A model generated the notes under the pieces. The model saw only the letters and a list, made by a program, of their open reading frames with translations. It ran no database searches and had not been told where the DNA came from. 64,000 nt of DNA. Source: Lachnospiraceae bacterium GAM79 (GTDB lineage Bacteria > Bacillota > Clostridia > Lachnospirales > Lachnospiraceae). The DNA lies in contig AP018536.1 of NCBI GenBank assembly GCA_003584705.1, positions 930,001 through 994,000 on the forward strand. The letters are read 5' to 3'. This document shows positions 36,031 to 45,941 of the stretch, in pieces (positions within the stretch are counted from its first letter, which is position 1; each line of letters begins with the position of its first letter). Position numbers and translations under genes: made by a program.

Positions 36031-37527
36031 ATGTTACAGACAAAAAAATATCAATTCTGGTTTTGTACGGGATCACAGGACTTGTATGGGGACGAGTGCC
36101 TGGCAAAGGTAGCGGAGCACTCTCACAAGATCGTGGATGCCCTGAACGCTTCCGGTGTGTTACCTTATGAGGTGGTATGGAAGCCGACCCTGATCACTAA
36201 CGAACTGATCCGCCGTACTTTTAATGAAGCAAATCTGGATGACACTTGTGCCGGTGTTATCACCTGGATGCATACTTTCTCTCCGGCAAAATCCTGGATC
36301 CTGGGATTACAGGAGTATCGTAAGCCCCTGCTGCATTTCCATACTCAGTTCAATGAGGAACTGCCCTATGACACCATCGACATGGATTTCATGAATGAGA
36401 ACCAGTCTGCCCACGGTGACAGAGAGTACGGTCATATCGTGACCCGCATGCGCATGGAGCGTAAGGTTGTGGTAGGCCACTGGTCTGATCCTGTGGTACA
36501 GGGCAAGATCGCATCCTGGATGCGTGCTGCAGTCGGCGTGGTGGAGAGCAGCCATATCCGTGTCATGCGTGTGGCTGACAACATGCGCAATGTAGCGGTA
36601 ACCGAAGGTGATAAGGTAGAAGCACAGATCAAGTTTGGCTGGGAAGTAGACGCTTACCCTGTAAACGAGATCGCAGAGAGTGTAAATGCCGTATCTGTAT
36701 CCGATGTCAATGCACTGGTAGACGAGTACTACGAGAAATATAATATTTTATTAGAGGGAAGAGACCCCGAAGAGTTTAAAAAACATGTGGCTGTACAGGC
36801 ACAGATCGAACTGGGATTTGAACGTTTCCTGGAAGAGAAGAATTATCAGGCCATCGTTACCCACTTCGGAGATCTGGGTGCGTTGAAGCAACTGCCCGGA
36901 CTGGCCATTCAGAGACTGATGGAGAAGGGCTACGGCTTCGGCGCAGAAGGTGACTGGAAGGTAGCCGCCATGGTACGTCTGATGAAGATCATGACCGCAG
37001 GCAAAAAGGATGCCAAGGGTACTTCCATGCTGGAGGATTACACCTACAATCTGATCAAGGGCAAGGAAGGTATTCTGGAAGCCCATATGCTGGAGATCTG
37101 CCCCACCATTGCGGACGGTCCCATCAGCATCAAGTGCCAGCCCCTGTCCATGGGAGACAGAGAAGATCCTGCAAGACTGGTATTTACTTCCAAGGAAGGT
37201 CATGGTATCGCTACTTCCCTGATCGACATGGGCAATCGTTTCCGTCTGATCATCAACGATGTGAACTGCAAGAAAGTGGAGAAACCCATGCCGAAGCTTC
37301 CTACCGCTACCAACTTCTGGACTCCCGAACCGGATCTGTATACCGGCGCGGAAGCATGGATCCTGGCAGGAGGTGCACATCATACCGCATTTACCTACGA
37401 TCTGACCGCAGAGCAGATGGGTGACTGGGCAGCCATGATGGGCATCGAGGCTGTATACATCGACAAGGATACGAAGATCCGCGATCTGAAGAGAGACCTG
37501 ATGCTGGGAGAAGTATTCTACCGCTAA
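36031..37527 (+). CDS. araA: L-arabinose isomerase
   Basis: Cytoplasmic enzyme of 498 residues converting L-arabinose to L-ribulose. The N-terminal FWFCTGSQDLYG, WMHTFSPAKSWI, the metal/substrate region HFHTQFNEELP and MDFMNENQSAHGDREYGHI, and the C-terminal GGAHHTAFTYDL with its His pair are all canonical, and the length is normal. A strong AGGAGG site precedes the ATG. araB and araD are not in the window, so the rest of the pathway must lie elsewhere. Confidence 0.97.
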   Translation: MLQTKKYQFWFCTGSQDLYGDECLAKVAEHSHKIVDALNASGVLPYEVVWKPTLITNELIRRTFNEANLDDTCAGVITWMHTFSPAKSWILGLQEYRKPLLHFHTQFNEELPYDTIDMDFMNENQSAHGDREYGHIVTRMRMERKVVVGHWSDPVVQGKIASWMRAAVGVVESSHIRVMRVADNMRNVAVTEGDKVEAQIKFGWEVDAYPVNEIAESVNAVSVSDVNALVDEYYEKYNILLEGRDPEEFKKHVAVQAQIELGFERFLEEKNYQAIVTHFGDLGALKQLPGLAIQRLMEKGYGFGAEGDWKVAAMVRLMKIMTAGKKDAKGTSMLEDYTYNLIKGKEGILEAHMLEICPTIADGPISIKCQPLSMGDREDPARLVFTSKEGHGIATSLIDMGNRFRLIINDVNCKKVEKPMPKLPTATNFWTPEPDLYTGAEAWILAGGAHHTAFTYDLTAEQMGDWAAMMGIEAVYIDKDTKIRDLKRDLMLGEVFYR

Positions 37528-37654
37528 AATATGCTACCCGAAAAATCTGTTTTCGTGTATAATAGAAAATAGTATTGCAGAGAACGAAATAAAAATCTGC
37601 AGGCAGAATCTGCGGGTAGAAGTTACCTGCAGATAGAAGAAGGGTATCGTAGAA

Positions 37655-39259
37655 ATGTTAAAAGTGTTTTTGGTGGAGGATGAATTTGTCATCCGTGAAG
37701 GAATCAAAAATAATATTGACTGGAAGGCTCATGGCTATGAGTTCTGTGGGGAGGCCGGCGACGGAGAGCTGGCCTATCCCATGATCCAGAAATTGCGTCC
37801 GGATATCGTGATCACCGATATCCGGATGCCGTTTATGGACGGCCTGGAACTGAGCCGTCTGATCCGCAAGGAGCTTCCGGACACAGAAATCATTATTCTG
37901 TCCGGTTACCAGGAATTTGAATATGCCAAGGAAGCTATCAAGCTGGGAGTGGCCCAGTATCTGTCCAAACCCATCAATGGTGAGGAACTGCTGGCGGAAT
38001 TGGATGAATTGTCGGCGAAGATCGAGGAGAAGCGCAGAGCCATTCAGATCAGAGAGCGGTATTTGCAGGAGATGGAGGAAAACAATCTCAGAGAGCGGAA
38101 AAAACTGTTCCAGGAACTGGTCACCGGAGAAAGCACCGTGGCAGAACTGTTGGAATCGGCAGAGATTCTGGGGATCGATCTGTCGGCACCCTGGTACAAT
38201 ATTATTCTGTTCAAGACCCAGTCTCTGCGTCATGCGCAGGATGAGTATTCCGGCAGCCTGATCCGGATCGAACAGGAACTGCGGGGACTGGAAGACGGCA
38301 GGACGGTGATCACCTTTGATCGTAATCTGGAAGGAAAAGCATTCTTACTAAAAGCCGATTCCGAGGAACAGCTATTGCTGCTGCAACAGGAATACATAGA
38401 AAAGGTCAAGGACATTATGGAAGGCTATGAGCATGTGCGGTATTTCGGTGGTATCGGCAAGCCGGTGAATCGTCTGCGGGAGCTTCCGGCATCTTTTGAA
38501 CAGGCCAGTCATGCTTTTGCCCACAGATATCTGGTGCAGGACAGCCGGATCCTGGACAGCGGACATATGACGGAGGAAGCGCAGAAGGAAGATAATTTTG
38601 ACATCAAGGAAGTCAATCCAAAGCAGATCGACCGCACAAGAATCCAGGAATTCTTAAAACAGGGTGACCGGGAGGAAGTGGTCTACTTCGTGGAAGAATT
38701 TTTCCGGGATCTCAGCAACAAGGCACTGCAGTCCAATATTTTCAGGCAGTATATTACCATGGATGTCTATTTCTGTGTGGCAGATTTTCTGGAAAGCCTG
38801 CAGACGGATACGCAGGAACTGGAAACACCCAATCAGGACGAGAAGACCCTGCAGGACAGCGATAGTGCGATCCATTACATTACCAGAATTCTGCAGAAAG
38901 CACTGGCGGTCAGAGATAAGGCTGCCAGCAGCCGGTATGATGATGTGGTGGAACAGGTGATGAAATACATTGATGAGAATTATGCAGACGAGGAACTTTC
39001 CCTGAATCTGCTGGCATCCCACGTGAATTTCTCACCAAACCATCTGAGCATGATCTTCAGCCAGCAGACCGGACAGAGCTTTATCAAATATCTGACAGAC
39101 TATCGTATGAACAAGGCGAAGGAACTCTTGCGCTGCACCGGCAAGCGCAGCAGCCTGATCAGCCAGGAGGTGGGCTACAAGGATCCACACTATTTCTCCT
39201 ATCTGTTCAAGAAGACCCAGGGGATGACCCCTACCCAGTACCGGGGCGGCACCAATTAG
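37655..39259 (+). CDS. YesN-type response regulator with AraC domain
   Basis: Response regulator of 534 residues. The receiver (1-120) has E8-D9-E10, phospho-acceptor Asp55 in ITDIRMP and Lys in YLSKPING. A helical middle region follows. The AraC pair is at about 430-534 (LSLNLLASHVNFSPNHLSMIFSQ ... YFSYLFKKTQGMTPTQYR). It is followed by its YesM kinase after 27 bases. By position the pair senses the sugar bound by the downstream lipoprotein and activates that transporter. A TATAAT at 37558-37563 may be its -10. Confidence 0.93.
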   Translation: MLKVFLVEDEFVIREGIKNNIDWKAHGYEFCGEAGDGELAYPMIQKLRPDIVITDIRMPFMDGLELSRLIRKELPDTEIIILSGYQEFEYAKEAIKLGVAQYLSKPINGEELLAELDELSAKIEEKRRAIQIRERYLQEMEENNLRERKKLFQELVTGESTVAELLESAEILGIDLSAPWYNIILFKTQSLRHAQDEYSGSLIRIEQELRGLEDGRTVITFDRNLEGKAFLLKADSEEQLLLLQQEYIEKVKDIMEGYEHVRYFGGIGKPVNRLRELPASFEQASHAFAHRYLVQDSRILDSGHMTEEAQKEDNFDIKEVNPKQIDRTRIQEFLKQGDREEVVYFVEEFFRDLSNKALQSNIFRQYITMDVYFCVADFLESLQTDTQELETPNQDEKTLQDSDSAIHYITRILQKALAVRDKAASSRYDDVVEQVMKYIDENYADEELSLNLLASHVNFSPNHLSMIFSQQTGQSFIKYLTDYRMNKAKELLRCTGKRSSLISQEVGYKDPHYFSYLFKKTQGMTPTQYRGGTN

Positions 39260-39286
39260 CCGTGGCCATGGATAAGGGGGATTCCT

Positions 39287-40726
39287 ATGAGAAAAAAGAT
39301 AAAAGAATTGTATGAACATTCGACACTGGTGGCAAAGATAAGATATTCCTATCTTTGCCTTCTGGTGCCTTTTGTATTGTTCCTGATCTTTTGCTTCTAT
39401 AATTTATGGAACAATAACCGCAGATACGAGGATATGATCAATTCCTCCGTCATGGCCAGCCAGTTCAGCCTGGATTTCCAGAAGGATTTCGATTATGAGA
39501 CTTATCTGCTGATTGTAGGGAACAAGACACTGGAAGAGTCCAGTCTGCATGATATGCTGGTGGAGGCAGATGGCATCGTGGCCGGTCTGGAAGAACTGAC
39601 GGAATCTCAGGAGAACCTGAAACGACTGACCAGTGTCAAAAAATATCTGAACAATCTGGAGACCTATATCGGCAGGATCGAGGACAATATCCGGGAAGGC
39701 AACCGCTACGAGGACAACATGGAAATCTGGGAAAATGATGTGCAGATTGTGACGTCTCTGGTGGGTGATACCATGTCCCAGTACATCTATTACGAGATCC
39801 GGGGGATTCAGGAGAGCAGGCAGCAATATCAGGATTTCTTCGTGAATATGATCCGTTTCTCCATCATTGCCTTTACACTGATCCTGGTTCTGTTTTTATT
39901 CTTATCCTATTATATACCGTTAAGTATCACGAGCCCCATAAGACGCCTTACCCAGGTGACGGATCAGGTGGCAAAAGGTGACCTGACGGTGCGCTCCGAC
40001 GTGACGGGGGGCGTGGAGGCCCAGGTGCTCAGCGATTCACTGAATACCATGATCGACAAGATCAACGAACTGTTAGAGCAGGTGAAGACGGAGCAGATCC
40101 GGTTGCGCAAGGCGGAATTTGAACTGCTGCAGTCCCAGATCAATCCGCACTTCTTATATAATACGCTGGATGCCATTGTATGGCTGGCGGAAGCGGGAGA
40201 ACAGAAAAAGGTCGTGAGCATGGTAGGCAGCCTGTCGGACTTTTTCCGGATCTCATTGAATCAGGGACAGGATATTCTGGATGTAAAAGAAGAACTGCAG
40301 CACGTCCGCAGCTACCTGGAGATCCAGCAGATGCGTTATCAGGACATCCTTCAATATGAGATCTGCGTTCCGGAAGAATTAAACCATTGCCAGATTCCCA
40401 AGATCACGCTGCAGCCTCTGGTGGAAAATGCACTGTACCACGGAATCAAGAACAAACGTGGCAAGGGCATGATACGGATCGAAGGAGAACTGGACGGAGA
40501 GGATTGCATTCTGTTGATCACGGACAACGGCAAGGGGATGACGCCGGAGCGGCTGGAGCAGGTGAGGAAAGGCATCCGCAACCGGAAGGCCCGGGAGACC
40601 GATATCTACGGCCTGTACAATGTGAACGAACGTATCCGTCTGAATTTCGGCGAAAACTATGGTATCACCATTACCAGTACCTACGGGGAGGGCACCTGTG
40701 TCACGGTCCGGCTTCCGCAGCATTAA
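39287..40726 (+). CDS. YesM-type sensor histidine kinase
   Basis: Membrane kinase of 479 residues. Helix 1 is at about 20-42, a helical extracellular sensor region extends to about 185, and helix 2 is at about 186-208. A HAMP domain follows (TSPIRRLTQVTDQVAKGDLTV). The His_kinase motif QSQINPHFLYNTLDAI has phospho-acceptor His288, and the ATPase domain shows LVENALYHGIKN and DNGKGM. Canonical in every visible motif. Partner of the regulator at 37655. A strong terminator separates the pair from the transporter operon. Confidence 0.94.
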   Translation: MRKKIKELYEHSTLVAKIRYSYLCLLVPFVLFLIFCFYNLWNNNRRYEDMINSSVMASQFSLDFQKDFDYETYLLIVGNKTLEESSLHDMLVEADGIVAGLEELTESQENLKRLTSVKKYLNNLETYIGRIEDNIREGNRYEDNMEIWENDVQIVTSLVGDTMSQYIYYEIRGIQESRQQYQDFFVNMIRFSIIAFTLILVLFLFLSYYIPLSITSPIRRLTQVTDQVAKGDLTVRSDVTGGVEAQVLSDSLNTMIDKINELLEQVKTEQIRLRKAEFELLQSQINPHFLYNTLDAIVWLAEAGEQKKVVSMVGSLSDFFRISLNQGQDILDVKEELQHVRSYLEIQQMRYQDILQYEICVPEELNHCQIPKITLQPLVENALYHGIKNKRGKGMIRIEGELDGEDCILLITDNGKGMTPERLEQVRKGIRNRKARETDIYGLYNVNERIRLNFGENYGITITSTYGEGTCVTVRLPQH

Positions 40727-40732
40727 AAAAAT

Positions 40733-40780
40733 GAACCACTATCGTAAAAAAATCAACTTTTTACGCCGGTGGTTTTTTTT
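40733..40780 (+). terminator. Terminator after YesM kinase
   Basis: Long stem with outer arms AACCAC / GTGGTT and inner arms CGTAAAAA / TTTTTACG, followed by eight T. Confidence 0.9.
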
Positions 40781-40902
40781 AGCATAAAAATTTCAACTTT
40801 TCCGTGAGGTATCTTCATGGTTTTTTCCCCGGATCCGCTTTACAATAAGATCATCAAAGAAATAGTTCTTTGGGAAACAAAAACAAATTGGGAGGTTACA
40901 CA

Positions 40903-41961
40903 ATGAAGAAGAAAATTTTAGCAGCAGTAATGGCAGCAACCATGGTATTCAGCCTTGTAGCATGCGGCTCCTCTGATGCAGGCAGCAGCGCAGCAACCGG
41001 AAGTGCAAACGCAGCAACCGGAAGTGCAAACGCAGCAACCGAAAGTGCAAGCGCAGGAACGACCAGCTCCAGCTCCTCCGGAGATATGATCAAAGTCGGC
41101 ATCATCAACAACGACCCCAACGAGTCCGGTTACCGTACCGCAAACGATAAGGATATGAAGAATACCTTTACCGAGGCTAACGGCTACGAAGCATCTTTCG
41201 CATACAGCTTAAAGAACGATGAGCAGATCACTGCAGCACAGAAGTTCATTCAGGATGGCGTTGACTATCTGCTTCTGTCCGCAGCAGATACCGCAGGTTG
41301 GGATTCCGTATTGAAGGATGCACAGGATGCAGGTATCAGAGTTATCCTCTTCGACCGTACCATTGATGCAGATGAGAGCCTGTATGAGGCATCCATCGTA
41401 TCCGATATGGCAAAGGAAGGCCAGACCGCAGTTGACTGGTTAAAGAGCCAGAACTTAAGTGAATACAACATTATCCACTTACAGGGTGTTATGGGTTCCG
41501 CAGCACAGCAGGGACGTACCGGTGCTCTGGATGACGCAGCAGCAAACGACGGATTCAATCTGGTAACACAGCAGACCGCTGAGTGGAACGCAGAGAAAGC
41601 ACAGCAGATCGTACAGTCTGTAATCGACGCAGGTACTCCTTTCAACGTAATCTACGCTGAGAACGATGATATGGCTAAGGGTGCTGTAGCAGCTCTGGAT
41701 AAGGCTAATATCTCCCATGGTGTTGGTAAAGACGTTATCGTTATGGGCTTTGACTGCAACAAGTGGGCTCTGGAAGAACTGAAGGCAGGCAACTGGAACT
41801 ACGATGGACAGTGCAATCCTTTCCAGGCTTCCTATATCGATGACATCATCAAGAAGCTGGAGAACGGCGAGACCATCTCCGAGAAGACCATCATCATGGA
41901 TGAGAAAGGCTTCGATGCAACCACCATTACTCAGGAAGATGTAGACAACTACGGTATCTAA
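40903..41961 (+). CDS. Sugar-binding lipoprotein of YtfQ-like ABC transporter
   Basis: Extracellular lipoprotein of 352 residues. ATG 40903 follows a GGAGG site. The lipobox is SLVAC with Cys21. A low-complexity tether with repeated AATGSAN units follows (residues 27-60). The mature part is a type 1 periplasmic-binding fold related to YtfQ (VGIINNDPNESGYRTAND, FDRTIDADE, GVMGSAAQQGRTGALDDA, VIYAENDDMAKGA). The strand that reads IADGQQKQ in YtfQ is SLKNDEQ here, so ligand choice may differ; L-arabinose or arabinofuranose is plausible beside araA. A hairpin after the gene probably limits read-through to the transporter genes. Confidence 0.9.
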   Translation: MKKKILAAVMAATMVFSLVACGSSDAGSSAATGSANAATGSANAATESASAGTTSSSSSGDMIKVGIINNDPNESGYRTANDKDMKNTFTEANGYEASFAYSLKNDEQITAAQKFIQDGVDYLLLSAADTAGWDSVLKDAQDAGIRVILFDRTIDADESLYEASIVSDMAKEGQTAVDWLKSQNLSEYNIIHLQGVMGSAAQQGRTGALDDAAANDGFNLVTQQTAEWNAEKAQQIVQSVIDAGTPFNVIYAENDDMAKGAVAALDKANISHGVGKDVIVMGFDCNKWALEELKAGNWNYDGQCNPFQASYIDDIIKKLENGETISEKTIIMDEKGFDATTITQEDVDNYGI

Positions 41962-41977
41962 TCTGACGTAAACGACC

Positions 41978-42013
41978 AGAAGCGCGGCGCATGCTAGCTC
42001 CGCGCTTCTTTTA
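41978..42013 (+). terminator. Hairpin attenuator after binding-protein gene
   Basis: AGAAGCGCGG (41978-41987) pairs perfectly with CCGCGCTTCT (42000-42009), followed by TTTTA. Partial termination here would give the usual excess of binding protein over ABC subunits. Confidence 0.8.
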
Positions 42014-42021
42014 TCAAAAGA

Positions 42022-42174
42022 GTAACTATTCAGACCCCCATTCGCAAAAGGCTCTTTCAGAGCCCACTTTATTGCGAATGTGGTTACTTCGCCCTATAAA
42101 TATCATAAAATATTCTTACGAATGCCAGCATTCGAAGAACATTTCATGATATTTACATGGCTCTGAATAGTTAC
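42022..42174. mobile_element. IS66-related short non-autonomous element (153 bp)
   Basis: Left end GTAACTATTCAGACCCCCA; right end read inward GTAACTATTCAGAGCCA. These ends match the IS66 copy at 568-2384 over at least the first 12 bases. The interior is two hairpins: CATTCGCAA...TTGCGAATG, and a long one with arms AAATATCAT and ATGATATTT. No coding capacity and no clear 8-bp target duplication (TCAAAAGA against AGATTAAG). It lies between the attenuator and the ATPase gene, ending 7 bases before its ribosome site. Confidence 0.85.
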
Positions 42175-42193
42175 AGATTAAGGGGTGAAACTT

Positions 42194-43717
42194 TTGGACA
42201 ATAACACAGTATTGGAAATGAAAAATATTCACAAAAGCTTTCCCGGTGTACGTGCTCTGAGAGGTGTGGACTTCCATCTGAACAAAGGTGAGATCCATGC
42301 GCTGATGGGAGAGAACGGTGCCGGAAAGTCAACCCTGATCAAGGTACTGACAGGTGTCTACAGCAAAGATGAAGGTCAGATCTTCATCGACGGCAATGAC
42401 AAAGCCGTATCCATTCACTCTCCGCAGGAGGCACAGAAGCTGGGCATCAGTACGGTATATCAGGAGATTACACTCTGCCCGAATCTGTCCGTGGCGGAGA
42501 ACATGTACATAGGACGTTCCAATAAGATCTATCAGAACTGGAAAAAAATGAATGAGGACGCAGACAAGATCTTACAGAATCTGGATATTCCCGCGAAAGC
42601 GTCCCAGCAGCTGGCAAGCTGTTCCATCGCCGTACAGCAGATGGTAGCCATTGCCAGAGCTGTAGATATGGATTGTAAAGTACTGATCCTGGATGAGCCG
42701 ACCTCCTCTCTGGATGAGCAGGAAGTGACAAAGCTCTTCGGCCTGATGCGCGATCTGAAGGCCAGAGGCGTGGGTATCATCTTCGTAACCCATTTCCTGG
42801 ATCAGGTATATGAAGTGTGTGACAAGATCACTGTTATGCGTGACGGCAGTCTGGTAGGCGAATATGCCATCAAGGATCTGCCCAGAGTACAACTGGTATC
42901 CAAAATGTTGGGTAAGGAACTGGATGACCTGTCCGATATCAAAGGCGAGCAGCCCACGGAACAGAAGACGGAGAACGGAGAACCCTTATTTGAGACCAAA
43001 GATCTGTGCAGCGATGCCGGAATCAAACCCTTTGACTTCTATATTAAGAAGGGCGAGGTCAATGGATTTACGGGACTGCTGGGATCTGGCCGAAGTGAGT
43101 GCGTCCGCGCTATTTTCGGTGCTGACCGTGTCATCGGCGGTACGGTGAAAAAGAACGGCAAGCAGGTCAAGATCAATAAGCCTCTGGATGCTATGCGTTG
43201 TGGAATCGGCTATCTGCCGGAGGATCGTAAGCGTGACGGTATCGTAGGTGACTTGTCCGTAAGAGAGAATATTATCCTGGCATTACAGGTACTTCGTGGA
43301 TTCTTCCACCCTATTTCCAAGGCGGAAGCTAATAAATTTGCAGACGAATACATCAAACTGCTGGATATCAAGACGGCATCGGCCGAGACACCCATCAAGT
43401 CGCTGTCCGGCGGTAATCAGCAGAAGGTAATCTTAGCCAGATGGCTTCTGACCCATCCGGAATATCTGATTCTGGATGAGCCCACCAGAGGTATCGATGT
43501 CGGTACCAAGGTGGATATCCAGAAGCTGGTACTGAAGCTGGCAAGTGAAGGCATGAGCGTGACCTTCATCTCTTCCGAGACCGACGAGATGCTCCGTACC
43601 TGCTCCCGACTGGTAGTCATGAGAGACCGCAAGGTGGTAGGAGAATTGTCCGGAGAAGATCTGACCCAGACCAAGATTATGAGTACGATTGCCGGAGGTG
43701 AAAGTAAGCATGAGTAA
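42194..43717 (+). CDS. Sugar ABC transporter ATPase (YtfR/MglA type)
   Basis: Twin ATPase of 507 residues. TTG 42194 is preferred, with AGGGGTG 7-13 bases upstream; GTG 42185 overlaps that site. Domain 1 has Walker A GENGAGKST, a SCSIAVQQMV signature region and Walker B VLILDEPTSSLD. Domain 2 has the degenerate Walker A GLLGSGRSE, signature LSGGNQQKVILARWL and Walker B LILDEPTRGIDVG. This is the standard arrangement for ribose/galactose-type importers. Its control region has been altered by the short element that ends at 42174. Confidence 0.93.
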   Translation: MDNNTVLEMKNIHKSFPGVRALRGVDFHLNKGEIHALMGENGAGKSTLIKVLTGVYSKDEGQIFIDGNDKAVSIHSPQEAQKLGISTVYQEITLCPNLSVAENMYIGRSNKIYQNWKKMNEDADKILQNLDIPAKASQQLASCSIAVQQMVAIARAVDMDCKVLILDEPTSSLDEQEVTKLFGLMRDLKARGVGIIFVTHFLDQVYEVCDKITVMRDGSLVGEYAIKDLPRVQLVSKMLGKELDDLSDIKGEQPTEQKTENGEPLFETKDLCSDAGIKPFDFYIKKGEVNGFTGLLGSGRSECVRAIFGADRVIGGTVKKNGKQVKINKPLDAMRCGIGYLPEDRKRDGIVGDLSVRENIILALQVLRGFFHPISKAEANKFADEYIKLLDIKTASAETPIKSLSGGNQQKVILARWLLTHPEYLILDEPTRGIDVGTKVDIQKLVLKLASEGMSVTFISSETDEMLRTCSRLVVMRDRKVVGELSGEDLTQTKIMSTIAGGESKHE

Positions 43718-44810
43718 TGAAAAGAAAGTAGAAAAAGGTAATAAAAATTTCCTGAGCGGATTGTTCCGGCAGCAGATTTTCATTCCCATTGCAGCCCTGA
43801 TAATCCTGGCAGTATTCAATCTGATCGCGGACCCCAGTTTCTTCAAGATCACACTGGGATATAACAGCGCAGGAGATCCGGTATTGTCCGGTTACCTGAT
43901 GACGATCCTGGACTACGGTTCCGAACTGGCTATTTTAGCCATTGGCATGACACTGGTCACTGCAGCTTCCGGCGGACAGGATATCAGCGTGGGCGCTGCC
44001 ATTGCCATCGCAGGCAGCGTGATCTTACGAGTACTGTGTGGTACGAATTCCAGACCCGATACCCTGCAGGCCCCCATTATCGTAGCATTTCTGGTAGCCT
44101 GTGTGGTAGCCATGCTCTTCGGTGCCTTTAACGGTGCCCTGGTAGCATATTTCAAGATCCAGCCCATGGTAGCGACCCTGATCCTCTATACGGCAGGACG
44201 TTCCATTGCAGCATGGATCAACAACAACGAGCTTCCTATTGTAAGTGATCCGACCTTCAGCTATTTCGGTGGATTTATTCCGGGAATTCCCATTCCCACA
44301 CCGTTCTTCATTGCAGCGGTCTGTGTACTGGTGATCTTCCTGGTATTGAAGTTCACAACACTGGGACTTTACACCCAGTCTGTTGGTATCAATGAGAATT
44401 CCTCCAAGTTAAACGGACTGAATCCCACATTTATCAAGTTCCTGACCTTTGTGATCCTGGGACTGTGTGTAGCGGTAGCAGCACTGATCAAAGTAAGCCG
44501 TCTGTCCTCCATCAACTACTCCGTTATTGCAAAGGATATCGAGATGGATGCCATCCTGGCAGTAGCTCTGGGAGGTAACTCTTTAAGCGGTGGTAAGTTC
44601 AACATGGCAGCTTCCATTCTGGGTGCTTATGTCATCCAGTTCCTGACCACCACCTTGTACAAATTCGACGTACAGTCCGATGCACTTCCTGCTTACAAGG
44701 CGGTAGTGGTTATCCTGTTGGTAGTCTTAAGTACTCCCAAGGTAAGAGAATGGCTGTCCGCTTTCGGCAAGAAGCTGAAGCAGGGCAAGGCTGTAAAGGA
44801 GGTTGGCTGA
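43710..44810 (+). CDS. Sugar ABC transporter permease (YtfT type)
   Basis: Membrane permease of the RbsC-like family, 366 residues with about nine hydrophobic helices. ATG 43710 follows GGAGGTG and overlaps the ATPase stop by 8 bases. The conserved AASGGQDISVGAAIAIAGS segment (about 85-105) and GGNSLSGGKFNMAASILGA near 285 are present. The fused N terminus (KNFLSGLFRQQIFIPIAAL) resembles YtfT. Works with the second permease at 44812. Confidence 0.92.
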   Translation: MSNEKKVEKGNKNFLSGLFRQQIFIPIAALIILAVFNLIADPSFFKITLGYNSAGDPVLSGYLMTILDYGSELAILAIGMTLVTAASGGQDISVGAAIAIAGSVILRVLCGTNSRPDTLQAPIIVAFLVACVVAMLFGAFNGALVAYFKIQPMVATLILYTAGRSIAAWINNNELPIVSDPTFSYFGGFIPGIPIPTPFFIAAVCVLVIFLVLKFTTLGLYTQSVGINENSSKLNGLNPTFIKFLTFVILGLCVAVAALIKVSRLSSINYSVIAKDIEMDAILAVALGGNSLSGGKFNMAASILGAYVIQFLTTTLYKFDVQSDALPAYKAVVVILLVVLSTPKVREWLSAFGKKLKQGKAVKEVG

Positions 44811-44811
44811 T

Positions 44812-45837
44812 ATGGGTAAGAAGTTAAAAAATATGACAGATACCAATCTGCTGCTGACCATCACGATCGTAGTATTCTTCGTAATGTATATCGGAGCCAT
44901 CGTGTTCCAGGGAAAAGGCTTCTTAAAACCTCAGACATTTTTCAACATTCTGAACGCTAACGCAGCACTGATCATTCTGTCCTGCGGCATGAGTTTAGTC
45001 ATGATTACCGGTGGAATCGATATTTCCGTCGGCGGTGTGGTGGCACTGGTCAGCATGAGCTGCGCCGTATATCTGGACTTCGGCGGCGGTAATGTATTTG
45101 TATCCATGTTACTGGCAGTAGCCATTGGCCTTGCTTTCGGTATCGTACAGGGCTTCCTGGTAGCATACCTGGATATCCAGCCCTTTATCGTGACCCTGGC
45201 GGGTATGTTCTTCGCCAGAGGTATGACAACGATCGTAAATACCAAACCTTTCAACGTGGCCAACGAAAGTTTCACTGCTTTGAAGGAAACCCGTGTGATC
45301 GTTCCAGGAATGGGCTCCGTGAACAAACTGGGCAATTACGTCAATGCTTATGTGGAGATCGGTGTGATTGTGGCGCTTTTAGTAGTCATTCTGATGTTTA
45401 TCATGCTTCGCTGGACCAAGATGGGCCGCAGCTTCTATGCGGTAGGCGGTAACAATCAGAGCGCGCTGATGTTAGGTATCAATGTGAAGAGAACCAAGTT
45501 CATGTCCCATCTGCTCTGCGGACTGTTGGCAGGTATCGGCGGTTATGTGTACTTCCTGCATGTAGGAAGCGGATCTGCTTCTCATGCCAGCGGCATGGAG
45601 ATGAACGCCATTGCATCCTCCATCATCGGCGGTACGATGCTGACTGGTGGTGTCGGCAATATCATCGGAACTTTCTTCGGTGTATTGTCCCTGAGCACCA
45701 TCCAGAATATCGTATCCAGTGCAGGTCTGGATCAGGCATGGTGGACCGGTATCACCATTGCAGCTATGCTGTGTCTGTTCCTGGTAGTACAGAGTGTGGT
45801 CATCGCAAGAAAAAAGAAAATGCTGCAGAACAAATAA
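44812..45837 (+). CDS. Sugar ABC transporter permease (YjfF type)
   Basis: Second permease, 341 residues. ATG 44812 follows an AAGGAGG site one base after the previous stop. Motifs are ITGGIDISVGGVVALVSM, DIQPFIVTLAGMFFARGMT, and AIASSIIGGTMLTGGVGNIIGTFFGVL. Two different permeases after one twin ATPase is the YtfT-YjfF arrangement known from galactofuranose uptake; the substrate here is uncertain. A hairpin at 45859-45903 probably ends the operon. Confidence 0.92.
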   Translation: MGKKLKNMTDTNLLLTITIVVFFVMYIGAIVFQGKGFLKPQTFFNILNANAALIILSCGMSLVMITGGIDISVGGVVALVSMSCAVYLDFGGGNVFVSMLLAVAIGLAFGIVQGFLVAYLDIQPFIVTLAGMFFARGMTTIVNTKPFNVANESFTALKETRVIVPGMGSVNKLGNYVNAYVEIGVIVALLVVILMFIMLRWTKMGRSFYAVGGNNQSALMLGINVKRTKFMSHLLCGLLAGIGGYVYFLHVGSGSASHASGMEMNAIASSIIGGTMLTGGVGNIIGTFFGVLSLSTIQNIVSSAGLDQAWWTGITIAAMLCLFLVVQSVVIARKKKMLQNK

Positions 45838-45858
45838 AAGCAGCTGAAAATAGGGAGG

Positions 45859-45903
45859 AGCGGAAAGAGCGTGGCTGGTGTGCAGTCACACTCTTTTTCC
45901 GCT
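45859..45903 (+). terminator. Terminator of the sugar transporter operon
   Basis: AGCGGAAAGAGCGTGGCT pairs imperfectly with AGTCACACTCTTTTTCCGCT. The T-run is inside the right arm, so termination may be partial. Confidence 0.6.
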
Positions 45904-45941
45904 AGTAAAAGGAATCCACCGAATATCAGGGGGTAGAAGTT

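Noticed and set aside
42014..42182. 8-bp target duplication around the 153-bp element
   Set aside because: The eight flanking bases differ (TCAAAAGA against AGATTAAG), so no duplication is claimed; the insertion may be old or the borders slightly different.
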